Positions 31,984 to 39,425 of a stretch of 42,553 bases of DNA are shown here, in pieces. The DNA is from a virus. The notes under the pieces are model-generated. The model ran no database searches and was not told the DNA's origin. It was given only the letters and a program-made list of their open reading frames with translations. How positions within the stretch are numbered: position 1 is the first letter of the stretch; each line of letters opens with the position of its first letter. The stretch is taken from positions 1 through 42,553 of IMG/VR virus record IMGVR_UViG_3300047481_003086; one strand, given 5' to 3'. Made by a program: the position numbers and the translations under genes.

Positions 31984-32841
31984 ATGAAAACCATACAACT
32001 AGAAGACAGCGCGAAGGTTCCCACGTTAGACCAAATAAAGAAACACAGTGAGGACGGGTTAGTCCTGTGCTTCGCTGGTGTTGGTAATGCGTGGGCTAGA
32101 AAAAACGCCAACACGAGTTTGATTGTAGCGAAATACGGTAAGACAATATTGGTTGACTTAGGAACCAGTGTTCCTGTCTCATTGGAGTCACGCGGGGTGA
32201 GTATGTTAGATTTCGACTACTATCATTTTACCCATTCTCACGCCGACCACGTAGGCGCAGTCGAAGAACTTCTTCTAAAGTTGAGGTATATTAAGAAGAA
32301 GAAGGCAAAGGTGATTATCACACACGAATATCAACAGACGCTTTGGAACGAGACTTTGAAGGGTGGGTGTGAGATAAATGAAGACGGACTTTTGCGATTC
32401 ACGGATTTGATAGATGTAGTCCGACCTAATTGGGAATCGTGCCAACCGAGAGAGAAGTATCACATCAAACTTGACGGAATTTTGGATTTTGAGATTTTTA
32501 GAACATTCCATGTTCCGGGAGACGTAAACAGTTGGGAAAAAGCATTTTGGTCCACGGGATTACAATTGGACGGGAAGGTTGTATTTACAGCCGATACTCG
32601 ATTCGATTTGAGTATCTTTGAACATCTGGATTTTAGTTCGGTTGAAGCCATATTCCATGACTGTCAGTTATCCGGCCCAGGTTCAGTTCACGCAACGTAT
32701 GAAGAACTTTCTCGACTTCTACCGTCATACAAGGAAAGAATGTATCTTACACACTACGGAGACAATTTTGATAAATTCTCTCCTGAGAAAGACGAGTTCG
32801 CTGGATTTGCTAAACCGTGGGTTTTGTATAAATTCGACTAA
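31984..32841 (+). CDS. Metallo-beta-lactamase-fold hydrolase
   Basis: A 285-aa MBL-fold enzyme with a two-metal site. THSHADH (His84, His86, Asp88, His89) is the core motif, FHVPGD supplies a further His, VFTADTRFD a bridging Asp, and MYLTHYGDN the last His. The family includes RNase Z and cyclic-nucleotide phosphodiesterases. Phages use one branch (Apyc1) to destroy cyclic mononucleotide alarm signals of the Pycsar defence. The sequence alone does not tell RNA processing from cyclic-nucleotide hydrolysis. It follows the DruA-like and 31577 genes in one probable operon and precedes a strong promoter. Confidence 0.82.
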   Translation: MKTIQLEDSAKVPTLDQIKKHSEDGLVLCFAGVGNAWARKNANTSLIVAKYGKTILVDLGTSVPVSLESRGVSMLDFDYYHFTHSHADHVGAVEELLLKLRYIKKKKAKVIITHEYQQTLWNETLKGGCEINEDGLLRFTDLIDVVRPNWESCQPREKYHIKLDGILDFEIFRTFHVPGDVNSWEKAFWSTGLQLDGKVVFTADTRFDLSIFEHLDFSSVEAIFHDCQLSGPGSVHATYEELSRLLPSYKERMYLTHYGDNFDKFSPEKDEFAGFAKPWVLYKFD

Positions 32842-32869
32842 TATAAGAAACAAAATCGTAGAAATGTTG

Positions 32870-32898
32870 TTGACAGTTAATAACTCTGGTGGTAAAGT
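32870..32898 (+). promoter_or_regulatory. Strong sigma70-like promoter
   Basis: TTGACA, 17-base spacer, TAAAGT, near consensus. The leader would be about 58 bases, ending in an A/C-rich stretch with no Shine-Dalgarno sequence before the ATG at 32963. The 121-base gap 32842-32962 holds nothing else seen. Confidence 0.82.
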
Positions 32899-32962
32899 CT
32901 TAAACATAAGTTCGATATAACACTGTTGTTAGAGTCGAAACAAAAAAACAAACACAAAACAT

Positions 32963-33178
32963 ATGATCGCACGTAAAAACAAGAAAAACCGCACAGCATT
33001 CGTCTATGATACCGTTGGCAATTTTGAAGCCTTCGTTTCCCAGACATTCCGTGGAGCCAAACAGGGAAGTCAATTGACCCTTCGCACTGAAACCGACCGC
33101 GTTGACATCTCCGGCCGCGAACTCCGCGTCCTTCGTAACGTATTGACCAAGGCGAACGCATTGGCAGCTCGCGCCTAA
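32963..33178 (+). CDS. Small basic protein, probably highly expressed
   Basis: A 71-aa protein rich in Arg, Lys and Ala, with GNFEAFVSQTFRGAKQGSQL in the centre and a helical ELRVLRNVLTKANAL end. Not recognised. All Arg codons are CGT or CGC, unlike the AGA/AGG-rich neighbours, as expected for strong translation. It has its own near-consensus promoter and a possible terminator. A nucleic-acid-binding or host-takeover role fits its charge, but this is inference. Confidence 0.7.
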   Translation: MIARKNKKNRTAFVYDTVGNFEAFVSQTFRGAKQGSQLTLRTETDRVDISGRELRVLRNVLTKANALAARA

Positions 33179-33185
33179 CCAAATT

Positions 33186-33230
33186 CCCACGATTGATTAA
33201 ACGAATTTCAATTTCGGTGATCGTGGGTTT
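33186..33230 (+). terminator. Possible terminator with long loop
   Basis: CCCACGAT and ATCGTGGG form an 8-bp stem, but the loop is 26 bases, followed by TTT only. It lies just after the 32963 gene and overlaps the start of the next small frame. Confidence 0.4.
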
Positions 33231-33483
33231 GGCGTGTTGGTTGTTTCCAAAATGTATGCCGGTAATCTTCGGATTGTCGGCATACATCTTTTTTGCATAT
33301 AAATCCTCGGTGGAGGCAAACCTGATAAATCAAGACGAGAACAATAAAATTTTCCGAAGGGATATAAGTTCTTTGAATCAGCACATCAACGTGATACAGT
33401 CGTCTCTTAACAAGACATCCGCTCTGAATAGATATGGCAAAACCAAAAAAGAAAAGTTCGACAGAAGACGCTCCCAAGTATAA
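33193..33483 (+). CDS. Possible small membrane protein
   Basis: Up to 96 aa. The frame opens at TTG 33193, and a GTG at 33217 is an alternative start. Residues about 5-37 are hydrophobic (SVIVGLACWLF, then CMPVIFGLSAYIFFAY) and could make one or two membrane helices. A polar coiled-coil-like part (LINQDENNKIFRRDI) and a basic end follow. It overlaps the clamp-loader gene by 50 bases, and its start lies in the terminator hairpin, so it may be spurious. Confidence 0.45.
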   Translation: MIKRISISVIVGLACWLFPKCMPVIFGLSAYIFFAYKSSVEANLINQDENNKIFRRDISSLNQHINVIQSSLNKTSALNRYGKTKKEKFDRRRSQV

Positions 33484-33922
33484 GTCTCTATTCGACCATA
33501 TCAATCAGATAAGGAACGTAAAAAGCCCCAAGTATTTCGACTCCCTCACCGATGGAGACAAAAAATCCTTCAATCATTACATGATATGTAGGTTTTTGAG
33601 CATGGATAGTTCGTGCATCAACGAAGTCTCGTATCTTACCAAGATTTTTGATAAAATGGATAGTAAATCGTTTTACAAAGTTGCGTGTGCGTTGGTAAGT
33701 CCTGTAAAATACACACCATACATAAAGAGCAAAAACAAGAAATTTAATCCCACTCTTGTAGGATATATCTCCTCTAAATATGAAGTGAGCAGGTCAGATG
33801 CAAATGATTATTGCAAAACGTTGGTGTCAATAGAAGGTGGGATCGAAGAACTCGCCGAGATATGTAGGGGATATGGTTTGTCGGATAAAGAAATAGAAAA
33901 GATTTTGAATGATGAAGACTAA
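33434..33922 (+). CDS. Sliding-clamp loader small subunit (T4 gp62-like)
   Basis: A 162-aa protein resembling gp62, the non-ATPase subunit that with gp44 loads the sliding clamp. After a Lys-rich start it has HYMICRFLSMDSSCINEVSY, FYKVACALVSPVKYTPYIK, and LVGYISSKYEVSRSDANDYC. The last matches the LLAKRYQVNTNDAINY segment of T4 gp62. The end is acidic. The large subunit and clamp genes are not in this window. It overlaps the kinase gene by 14 bases. Confidence 0.68.
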   Translation: MAKPKKKSSTEDAPKYKSLFDHINQIRNVKSPKYFDSLTDGDKKSFNHYMICRFLSMDSSCINEVSYLTKIFDKMDSKSFYKVACALVSPVKYTPYIKSKNKKFNPTLVGYISSKYEVSRSDANDYCKTLVSIEGGIEELAEICRGYGLSDKEIEKILNDED

Positions 33923-34526
33923 ATACATAGGAATTTCCGGTGTCGCTAGAGTTGGAAAGAACTTATTCTGTGACATCGCGAGTGACATCTTAAAAGAAGA
34001 ATACGGAAAACGGTCGGAAACTTTCGCCTTGGCCACGTATCTCAAACGTGACTGTGAACCATTTTTGAAGGAAAAGTTCGGTCTAAACGTCTGGTCGGAA
34101 GTCACCGAGGAGAAAACCATTTTTAGACCATTTCTAATATGGTATGGTGGCGTTAAGAGAAACTGGTCAAAAGGTAGGTGCTGGATAGATATGTTAGACC
34201 CTGAGATTCGTGCCAGTAAAGCTGATGTATGCTTTGTCAGCGACGTCCGATTTGCTAAATATGCAAACGACGAAGCATTCTGGATTCAGTCGGAGTTATC
34301 CGGTAAACTCGTTCACTTGTCAAGATATAAAGGTTATCCCGGCAGCGAGTTGAGAGATTATACGCCGCCCGCATCAACTGATGAAAGCGAAAACGACCCG
34401 ATGTTAAAACGTATTTCGGATGCATCCTTAGAGTGGAAAGACTCTGGTTGTAAAACCCATGAAGACGCCAGAAAAAACTTGACTCTAAGAGAGAATGTCC
34501 GCCAGATATTATACAAGGTTTTGTGA
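33909..34526 (+). CDS. Deoxynucleoside monophosphate kinase-like protein (T4 gp1-like)
   Basis: A 205-aa P-loop kinase that phosphorylates dNMPs for DNA synthesis. The P-loop is GVARVGKN (11-18), followed by LFCDIASDIL as in T4 gp1. The Trp-rich IWYGGVKRNW with CWIDML and DVCFVSDVRF complete the fold. Start is ATGATG at 33909, overlapping the clamp-loader gene. It ends with TGA inside the GTGA start of the next gene. Substrate range is inferred from T4 gp1. Confidence 0.8.
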   Translation: MMKTKYIGISGVARVGKNLFCDIASDILKEEYGKRSETFALATYLKRDCEPFLKEKFGLNVWSEVTEEKTIFRPFLIWYGGVKRNWSKGRCWIDMLDPEIRASKADVCFVSDVRFAKYANDEAFWIQSELSGKLVHLSRYKGYPGSELRDYTPPASTDESENDPMLKRISDASLEWKDSGCKTHEDARKNLTLRENVRQILYKVL

Positions 34527-35290
34527 AAGAGAATCTATACAATAATGGAGACACGTTTTTTGACATAGAGAAGTCTAAACTGCAAATCCAACTTATACAA
34601 TGCACTACGCCTGTGCAAAATAAGCTATTTCGTGATACCATAAATAAACACCACTCGTATGTAAAATACAAAGATTCTCCGACGAGGAATCTTAGATACT
34701 TGGTCTACGAAGGCGTGAGTGGAAATCACGTAGGAGCCGTGGGATTGAGCAGTGCCACAATTGCGGTGGCTTGCCGAGATGCATTTGTTGGGTGGAACAA
34801 TGAAACTAAGATGCGTCACCTAAACGAAGTCGCTAACAATAGTAGATTTTGCTTAATAAGAGACAACATCACCATAAAGAATGTGGCAAGTATGTGTCTT
34901 CGCCAGCTGCGCGAAGTTGGTGCAGTGGACTGGAAGAATCGTTACAACGACAGATTAATACTGCTTGAGACGTTTGTTCAGCCCGACAGAGATGTTTCAT
35001 TAGACGGACACGTATCGAGAAACGGCAGTTGTTATAGAAGTGATAACTGGGTCGAGGTCGGAATGACATCTGGTGCAAGTATCCAAAAGTCTCCGTTATT
35101 GTTATGGGCGAAGGAGAAGGGAGAAAGAGGAAGGCTTGCCAGAGAAAACAAAGAGGAGTGTCTAAAGATATATGGAAAGTATCTTGGAGAACACAATGGT
35201 AGCGGATATAAAGTAACTGAAAGTAAGAAAAAAATTGTGTTTGTAAGACCTCTGGTCCATAATTGGAAAACCTTATTGAACCATGAGTGA
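34523..35290 (+). CDS. DruA-family (DUF4338) protein, second copy
   Basis: A 255-aa protein started by GTG in a GTGA overlap with the kinase gene. It matches the short, canonical DUF4338 pattern: CTTPVQNKLFRDTINKHH near the N-terminus, VGAVGLSSATIAVACRDAFV, GWNNE, VANNSRFCLI, RLILLETFVQP and CYRSDNWVEVGMTSG. The family includes DruA of the Druantia anti-phage system. This copy is nearer the canonical family than the 30412 product. Its C-terminal lysine-rich tail is followed by an 8-base overlap with the glycosyltransferase gene. Function in a phage is unknown; an enzyme acting on DNA is plausible. Confidence 0.78.
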   Translation: MKENLYNNGDTFFDIEKSKLQIQLIQCTTPVQNKLFRDTINKHHSYVKYKDSPTRNLRYLVYEGVSGNHVGAVGLSSATIAVACRDAFVGWNNETKMRHLNEVANNSRFCLIRDNITIKNVASMCLRQLREVGAVDWKNRYNDRLILLETFVQPDRDVSLDGHVSRNGSCYRSDNWVEVGMTSGASIQKSPLLLWAKEKGERGRLARENKEECLKIYGKYLGEHNGSGYKVTESKKKIVFVRPLVHNWKTLLNHE

Positions 35291-36611
35291 TTTTTTTGAA
35301 TACGACAATCCGGAGGTAGAGTGTAAATATAGAATTTTGGTGTGGCCAAACATAACCTACTCCGAGGATTTGGAGAAGGATTCCTACGTGGTAGTGTTGT
35401 CAAACGTCATTCGTGAAGTCAACAAGATGGTTCCGGGAATATTTTGGTCTATAGTCACACCAAAAGAAGTCAAGAGTTTGAAATTCCCAAACACAGAACA
35501 ACTCATATTGGATTTTCCGACGTATCCAAATTCGATGAGGATAAATTTCGACTTCAAGAAAGTGATGAACCTTGTCGATTGGCGGAAAAACGATTACGAC
35601 ATCATTTACAGCCATTTGCCAGAACACACGCTTCAACTTTCAAACCTCTTCAACAACCAGACTAATATACGTCCCAAGTTTTTGGGATACTGTCATTGGT
35701 ATGAAGTAGAGGAAAACACTGCCTACGAGAAGAACGTGTTTATGAACAACATCGCGGGAACTCTTGAAATGCAAGAGTGTGGGGTGAACTCGAACTGGCT
35801 GAAGAACCTCATTCTAAAGAAGGCTTCCAAATTCTACTCTGATTCTGTGTTGAAAGACTTGGAGAGAATAATTCAGCCTCACTATCTCGGAACGGATGTA
35901 GATTTCGGAAACAATACGAACTTGATTCATAAATCCATTCTTTTCAACCACCGACCAAATGAGTATACGGGTTGGAATGAGTTTTTGAAATCAATGGATA
36001 AGTTATACGAAACTCGTCAAGACTTCACTGTGTATGTGACTCTTGCGGAAGTCGAACGGCCCTACATCAAGAAAGTGTGCCTCAATCGTAAAGACTACAC
36101 GAATTTCTTAAAACAGATGCACGTTGGAGTTGGGTTCTTCAAAGACTACAGCGCATGGTCTATTTCCGCTACGGATGGGATGAGCCGTGGACTTCCATAT
36201 CTTCTGCCTAAAAGACTTTGTTATCCCGAAATGGTTGGTGAGGATTATCCGTTGTTCTTCACAACCGACGCAGACTTTCTTTCAAAAATTGGAACCATTC
36301 TCGACGACCCTACCTTTAGAAAGACCCATACGGAAACTCTAAAATCCGTGGTTACAGACCTCTCGTGGAATAACACGGTCAAGGAGTGGTTTGGTGGGTG
36401 GAATGTCTTTGAGTTCGACAAACTCACCAAGGATACTCCTAGATACAATGATATTTTAAAATTGATAAAGACCAAAGGGTTTGTGTCAAAAGAAACCTTG
36501 ATGGATTTCCTCGGTTGGGGTGTCAATATCTCCATGTCTCCTTATAGAAATAGACTCCGAGACGAACCAAATATAACCCTCTTAAAGTCCGGTTATCAAT
36601 ATAATAATTGA
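35283..36611 (+). CDS. GT-B-fold glycosyltransferase
   Basis: A 442-aa protein with two Rossmann-like halves. The N-terminal half reads YRILVWPNITYSEDLEKDSY, then YDIIYSHLPEHTLQL. The C-terminal half has MHVGVGFFKDYSAWSISATD, GMSRGLPYLLPKRL and CYPEMVG, the donor-binding region of GT4-like enzymes. The last 60 residues form a small extra domain, perhaps helix-turn-helix-like (KGFVSKETLMDFLGWG). It probably transfers a sugar to phage DNA, a virion protein or a host glycan. It overlaps the DruA-family gene by 8 bases and starts the glycosyltransferase-rich region. Confidence 0.75.
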   Translation: MSDFFEYDNPEVECKYRILVWPNITYSEDLEKDSYVVVLSNVIREVNKMVPGIFWSIVTPKEVKSLKFPNTEQLILDFPTYPNSMRINFDFKKVMNLVDWRKNDYDIIYSHLPEHTLQLSNLFNNQTNIRPKFLGYCHWYEVEENTAYEKNVFMNNIAGTLEMQECGVNSNWLKNLILKKASKFYSDSVLKDLERIIQPHYLGTDVDFGNNTNLIHKSILFNHRPNEYTGWNEFLKSMDKLYETRQDFTVYVTLAEVERPYIKKVCLNRKDYTNFLKQMHVGVGFFKDYSAWSISATDGMSRGLPYLLPKRLCYPEMVGEDYPLFFTTDADFLSKIGTILDDPTFRKTHTETLKSVVTDLSWNNTVKEWFGGWNVFEFDKLTKDTPRYNDILKLIKTKGFVSKETLMDFLGWGVNISMSPYRNRLRDEPNITLLKSGYQYNN

Positions 36612-36615
36612 TAAT

Positions 36616-36640
36616 CTAATCTTTTCTAATCTTTTCTAAT
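36616..36640 (+). repeat. Two and a half 10-base direct repeats, possible operator
   Basis: CTAATCTTTT repeats at 36616-36625 and 36626-36635, then a partial CTAAT. Repeats one helical turn apart just upstream of a ribbon-helix-helix gene are a common operator form. Confidence 0.55.
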
Positions 36641-36664
36641 GTAGACCAATATGTATGGTGCATA

Positions 36665-36844
36665 ATGGTTACAGAAGAAGAAAAAACTTCAATACAAGTC
36701 TCGGTTTCAATCCGAGATCTTCTTCGGGAATTTTGTGACGAAAACGGATTCAAAATGAATCGTTTCGTCGAAAAAGCCATCCTACAAGCCATCTCAGGAA
36801 GTTACAGAATATCAAATTATGAAAATGACAAAAGCACAAGCTGA
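36665..36844 (+). CDS. Ribbon-helix-helix DNA-binding protein
   Basis: A 59-aa frame beginning ATGGTTACAGAAGAAGAA. The product shows the ribbon-helix-helix pattern: an acidic start, the strand TSIQVSVSIRDLL, then helix FCDENGFKMNRFVEKAI. Arc/MetJ-type dimers insert the strand in the DNA major groove. It overlaps the next gene by 26 bases, and its upstream gap holds the direct repeats at 36616. It is a likely autoregulator of this gene cluster. Not recognised by name. Confidence 0.72.
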   Translation: MVTEEEKTSIQVSVSIRDLLREFCDENGFKMNRFVEKAILQAISGSYRISNYENDKSTS

Positions 36845-37004
36845 AGCGAAGGTCTACGAACTAACCGAATCTCTTCTCATAACTAAGCGAGATCAAAAAG
36901 ACGTTAATTCTGGTTACAAGGAAAAGATTAAGGACATCGAGTCTGAGATTAAAGCCATAATCGAAGAATATGACTCAACAGGTTCGGCACCAGCAAAACC
37001 ATAA
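36819..37004 (+). CDS. Small coiled-coil protein, unknown
   Basis: A 61-aa charged, helical protein (KAQAEAKVYELTESLL, then KEKIKDIESEIKAIIEEY) with a short Gly/Pro tail. It overlaps the ribbon-helix-helix gene and is followed by the glycosyltransferase half after 6 bases. Possible partner of either; no motif seen. Confidence 0.6.
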   Translation: MKMTKAQAEAKVYELTESLLITKRDQKDVNSGYKEKIKDIESEIKAIIEEYDSTGSAPAKP

Positions 37005-37010
37005 TTATCT

Positions 37011-37565
37011 ATGAAAAAGAAAAAGATACTACTCTTATCAGACGACCTCCGAATGTTTAGTGGCGTCGCGTGCCAGTCTCGTGAAATTGTTTTGAACACT
37101 ATCCATCACTATGATTGGGTTCAAATTGCAGGTGCTATCCATCACCCAGAGGCCAACAAGATAGTTGATATGTCACAGGCGGCAGCGGAATACGCGAAGA
37201 CTAAGAAGGAAGAAACATATCTTAAACTTTATCCGGTTGATGGATACGGTAACGAAGATATGTTGCTGTCAGTTATGGATATGGAAAAGCCGGATGCTTT
37301 GATGCACTTCACCGACCCTCGTTTTTGGGGATGGTTGTATCAGATTGAGAGAAAGATTAGACAGAAGATTCCATTGACGTATCTAAATATTTGGGATGAC
37401 CTACCATATCCAATGTGGAACCGGCCATTTTATGAGAGCTGTGACTCATTGTTCAGCATCAGCAAGCAGACCATGAACATCAACAAGTGGGTATTGGGGC
37501 CCGAAAACTGTCGTTTAATCGAAGGTGATCTTGACAAGGACGGAAATTTGGTTAAACTCCAATAA
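37011..37565 (+). CDS. Glycosyltransferase N-terminal half (split gene)
   Basis: A 184-aa protein equal to the acceptor-side Rossmann domain of a GT-B enzyme: KILLLSDDLRMFSGVACQSR, ALMHFTDPRFWGWLYQIERK, LTYLNIWDDLPYPMWNRPFY and SLFSISKQTMNIN. It stops after DLDKDGNLVKLQ. In other T4-like phages, as I recall, proteins of this pattern continue directly into a donor-binding half like that encoded at 38414. Here 848 bases and three small genes separate the halves. On its own it lacks the sugar-nucleotide site, so activity needs the other half. It may be a two-subunit enzyme or a broken gene. Confidence 0.78.
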   Translation: MKKKKILLLSDDLRMFSGVACQSREIVLNTIHHYDWVQIAGAIHHPEANKIVDMSQAAAEYAKTKKEETYLKLYPVDGYGNEDMLLSVMDMEKPDALMHFTDPRFWGWLYQIERKIRQKIPLTYLNIWDDLPYPMWNRPFYESCDSLFSISKQTMNINKWVLGPENCRLIEGDLDKDGNLVKLQ

Positions 37566-37568
37566 GTT

Positions 37569-37916
37569 ATGGAAACCATTGCAGAAAAAAACCTAAAATC
37601 AGTTATAGAACTCTACACTTGTTCGAGACAAGTCGGACATACCACCGCCGTAGTCGCCGCTGCTGAGGCTTGTGGTGCCGTAGTCGTGGTTCATAATGAG
37701 AGGATGAGAAGTCACATCGAAGATATGTCAGAGGAATATATCTCTACTGTATCCATAGATTCTCTGGACAAGTTGAGGGGTGTTTCTAAAGCAGTGGTGT
37801 TTGATAACGCGGCCATATTAGTCTTGGCCCAAGACTCTCTTCAAGAGATAAATAGACTTAATAGAATAATCTCAAAACTAAAACAGAACATTCAGTTTCA
37901 GTTGGACCAGGTCTGA
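37569..37916 (+). CDS. Small protein with degenerate P-loop, in glycosyltransferase split
   Basis: A 115-aa protein with CSRQVGHTTAVVAAAEAC near residue 18, which resembles a Walker A region (G-H-T-T in place of GKT/S). It also has VVVVHNERM and a Walker B-like KAVVFDNAAIL. The catalytic Lys is replaced by His, so ATP binding is uncertain. The coiled end reads QEINRLNRIISKLKQNI. Not identified. It lies 3 bases after the glycosyltransferase N-half. Confidence 0.6.
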   Translation: METIAEKNLKSVIELYTCSRQVGHTTAVVAAAEACGAVVVVHNERMRSHIEDMSEEYISTVSIDSLDKLRGVSKAVVFDNAAILVLAQDSLQEINRLNRIISKLKQNIQFQLDQV

Positions 37917-37920
37917 ACCT

Positions 37921-38088
37921 ATGAAAAAACACTCTGTAGAAATGACTATAACCGATTCGTGTGGAAAAAAGTTGACGGGAACAATGGAATCTGACGCAAT
38001 TTCCAAATTAAAGGAACTTCATGGATTGGATGGAACATCTGAGATGTATGAGGTTTTGATGGAAGAATTAAATTCAAACGAAAAGTAA
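37921..38088 (+). CDS. Small unknown protein, 55 aa
   Basis: A 55-aa frame starting ATG 37921 and stopping at TAA 38086-38088. It reads KKHSVEMTITDSCGKKLTGT followed by a helical acidic part (SKLKELHGLDGTSEMYEVL). It packs between two small genes with 3-4 base gaps, which supports it as real. No family is recognised. Confidence 0.6.
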   Translation: MKKHSVEMTITDSCGKKLTGTMESDAISKLKELHGLDGTSEMYEVLMEELNSNEK

Positions 38089-38091
38089 AAT

Positions 38092-38409
38092 ATGCCACTA
38101 ATAGAATCTACACTTAAACGTCTGATGGGAACCAAAGAAGAAGTATCGGGTTGGTTCGACCGAGCGCGTGAGTCGTATGCCAAAACGATGTTTACCAAAT
38201 CAACCGCATTGGACGACACCGAACTAGGTTCTCCCTACGCACAGTTGGACCAGATAAATGGTCAGGAGAAAAAACAAGGATTGGTCTTTTACATGACCGC
38301 AAAAAAGAAGTCTGACGACTTTCTTCCCGGACGAATTCCTGATATAGAGGTGAGACTAGAATCCGTATTCGTATCGTTGCTTGAAACATCTATACCGAAC
38401 CCAGAATAA
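38092..38409 (+). CDS. Small unknown protein, 105 aa
   Basis: A 105-aa soluble protein. Its first helix STLKRLMGTKEEVSGWFDRA leads to ESYAKTMFTKSTALDD, then YAQLDQINGQEKKQGLVFYM. Not recognised. It is the last of the three small genes between the glycosyltransferase halves. The gap to the next ATG is 4 bases. Confidence 0.6.
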   Translation: MPLIESTLKRLMGTKEEVSGWFDRARESYAKTMFTKSTALDDTELGSPYAQLDQINGQEKKQGLVFYMTAKKKSDDFLPGRIPDIEVRLESVFVSLLETSIPNPE

Positions 38410-38413
38410 ATTT

Positions 38414-39394
38414 ATGCCAATCAAAGGAAAACATCTACTACATTATTTGCCACACGGAATTAACGGCACGGTTTTTAAACCGTTGCCAGATAACGACCCG
38501 TCGGTGGTTAAACTTCGCAAGAACGTCTTCAAAGACAAGGAATATGATTTCATGTTCTTTTATAACAGCCGAAACATAAATCGGAAGAGAACGGCCAACA
38601 TCATGTTGGCCTTCAGAACATTCTGTGACAATCTCCCGAAGGAGAAATCCGACAAGTGTATTTTGGTATTACATACCGAAAAGGTGTTGGATGCTGGAAC
38701 AGATTTGAACGCGTGCGGCGAAGCGTTCCTCACGGGAATCAACCACATTGTTCTTGAAAACAGATATTCTCCGGAAGAAATGAATATCCTCTACAACATG
38801 GCCGATGTGACAATTAACGTGAGTTCAAATGAAGGTTTCGGTCTTAGCGTAGCTGAGTCAATTATGAGTGGAACTCCTGTGATTGTAAATGTCACCGGAG
38901 GACTTCAAGACCAAATCGGTCAAGTGGACGACGAGGGGAAGCCGGTGGAATTCTCCAGAGACTTTGGCTCCAATAACGTCCGTAAGTATTCACGTCATGG
39001 AATTTGGGCAAAACCAGTCTGGCCCGTAACACGAGTTATACAGGGTTCCCCGCCGACACCATACATCTTCGATGACTTGTGTAAGTGGGAAGACGTAGCC
39101 GACGCCATGATGTATTGGTATACCGCCGGAAAGACGAAGTGCTCAGAATGCGGAGCCGTGGGGAGAGAGTGGGCACTCGGCGAAGGTGGACTCAACCATC
39201 TAAACCTGGCCGACCAGTTTATAAAGGCCATGGATTTCACGTTAGAAAACTTCACTCCACGTTCGAGGTTCAGTCTTCATACCGATTCCGAATATGTGGG
39301 TCACAAGATGCCAGGTAATAGCATGGGATGTGATATTCCAAAGATAGATGTTGATAAAATACACAACGAGTTGAGAGAGAGTAAAATAACTTGA
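38414..39394 (+). CDS. Glycosyltransferase C-terminal half (split gene)
   Basis: A 326-aa protein. The ATG at 38414 is chosen; an in-frame TTG at 38381 lies in the previous gene. It is the donor-binding half of a GT4-type enzyme: LPHGINGTVFKPLPDND, YDFMFFYNSRNINRKRTANI, the SNEGFGLSVAESIMSGTPV motif (E-x7-E donor site) and NVTGGLQDQIG. The C-terminus includes a Cys pair (KCSECGAVG). It matches the end of the 37011 product: the N-half ends GNLVKLQ and this half begins just before LPHGIN. Both halves look intact at the residue level, suggesting selection. Confidence 0.82.
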   Translation: MPIKGKHLLHYLPHGINGTVFKPLPDNDPSVVKLRKNVFKDKEYDFMFFYNSRNINRKRTANIMLAFRTFCDNLPKEKSDKCILVLHTEKVLDAGTDLNACGEAFLTGINHIVLENRYSPEEMNILYNMADVTINVSSNEGFGLSVAESIMSGTPVIVNVTGGLQDQIGQVDDEGKPVEFSRDFGSNNVRKYSRHGIWAKPVWPVTRVIQGSPPTPYIFDDLCKWEDVADAMMYWYTAGKTKCSECGAVGREWALGEGGLNHLNLADQFIKAMDFTLENFTPRSRFSLHTDSEYVGHKMPGNSMGCDIPKIDVDKIHNELRESKIT

Positions 39395-39425
39395 ATCCAA
39401 CACATTAGTTGGTAATATATCACAG

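Noticed and set aside
37566-38413. Group I or II intron between the glycosyltransferase halves
   Set aside because: The segment is filled by three tightly packed reading frames with normal spacing; no intron-like structure or homing endonuclease was seen.
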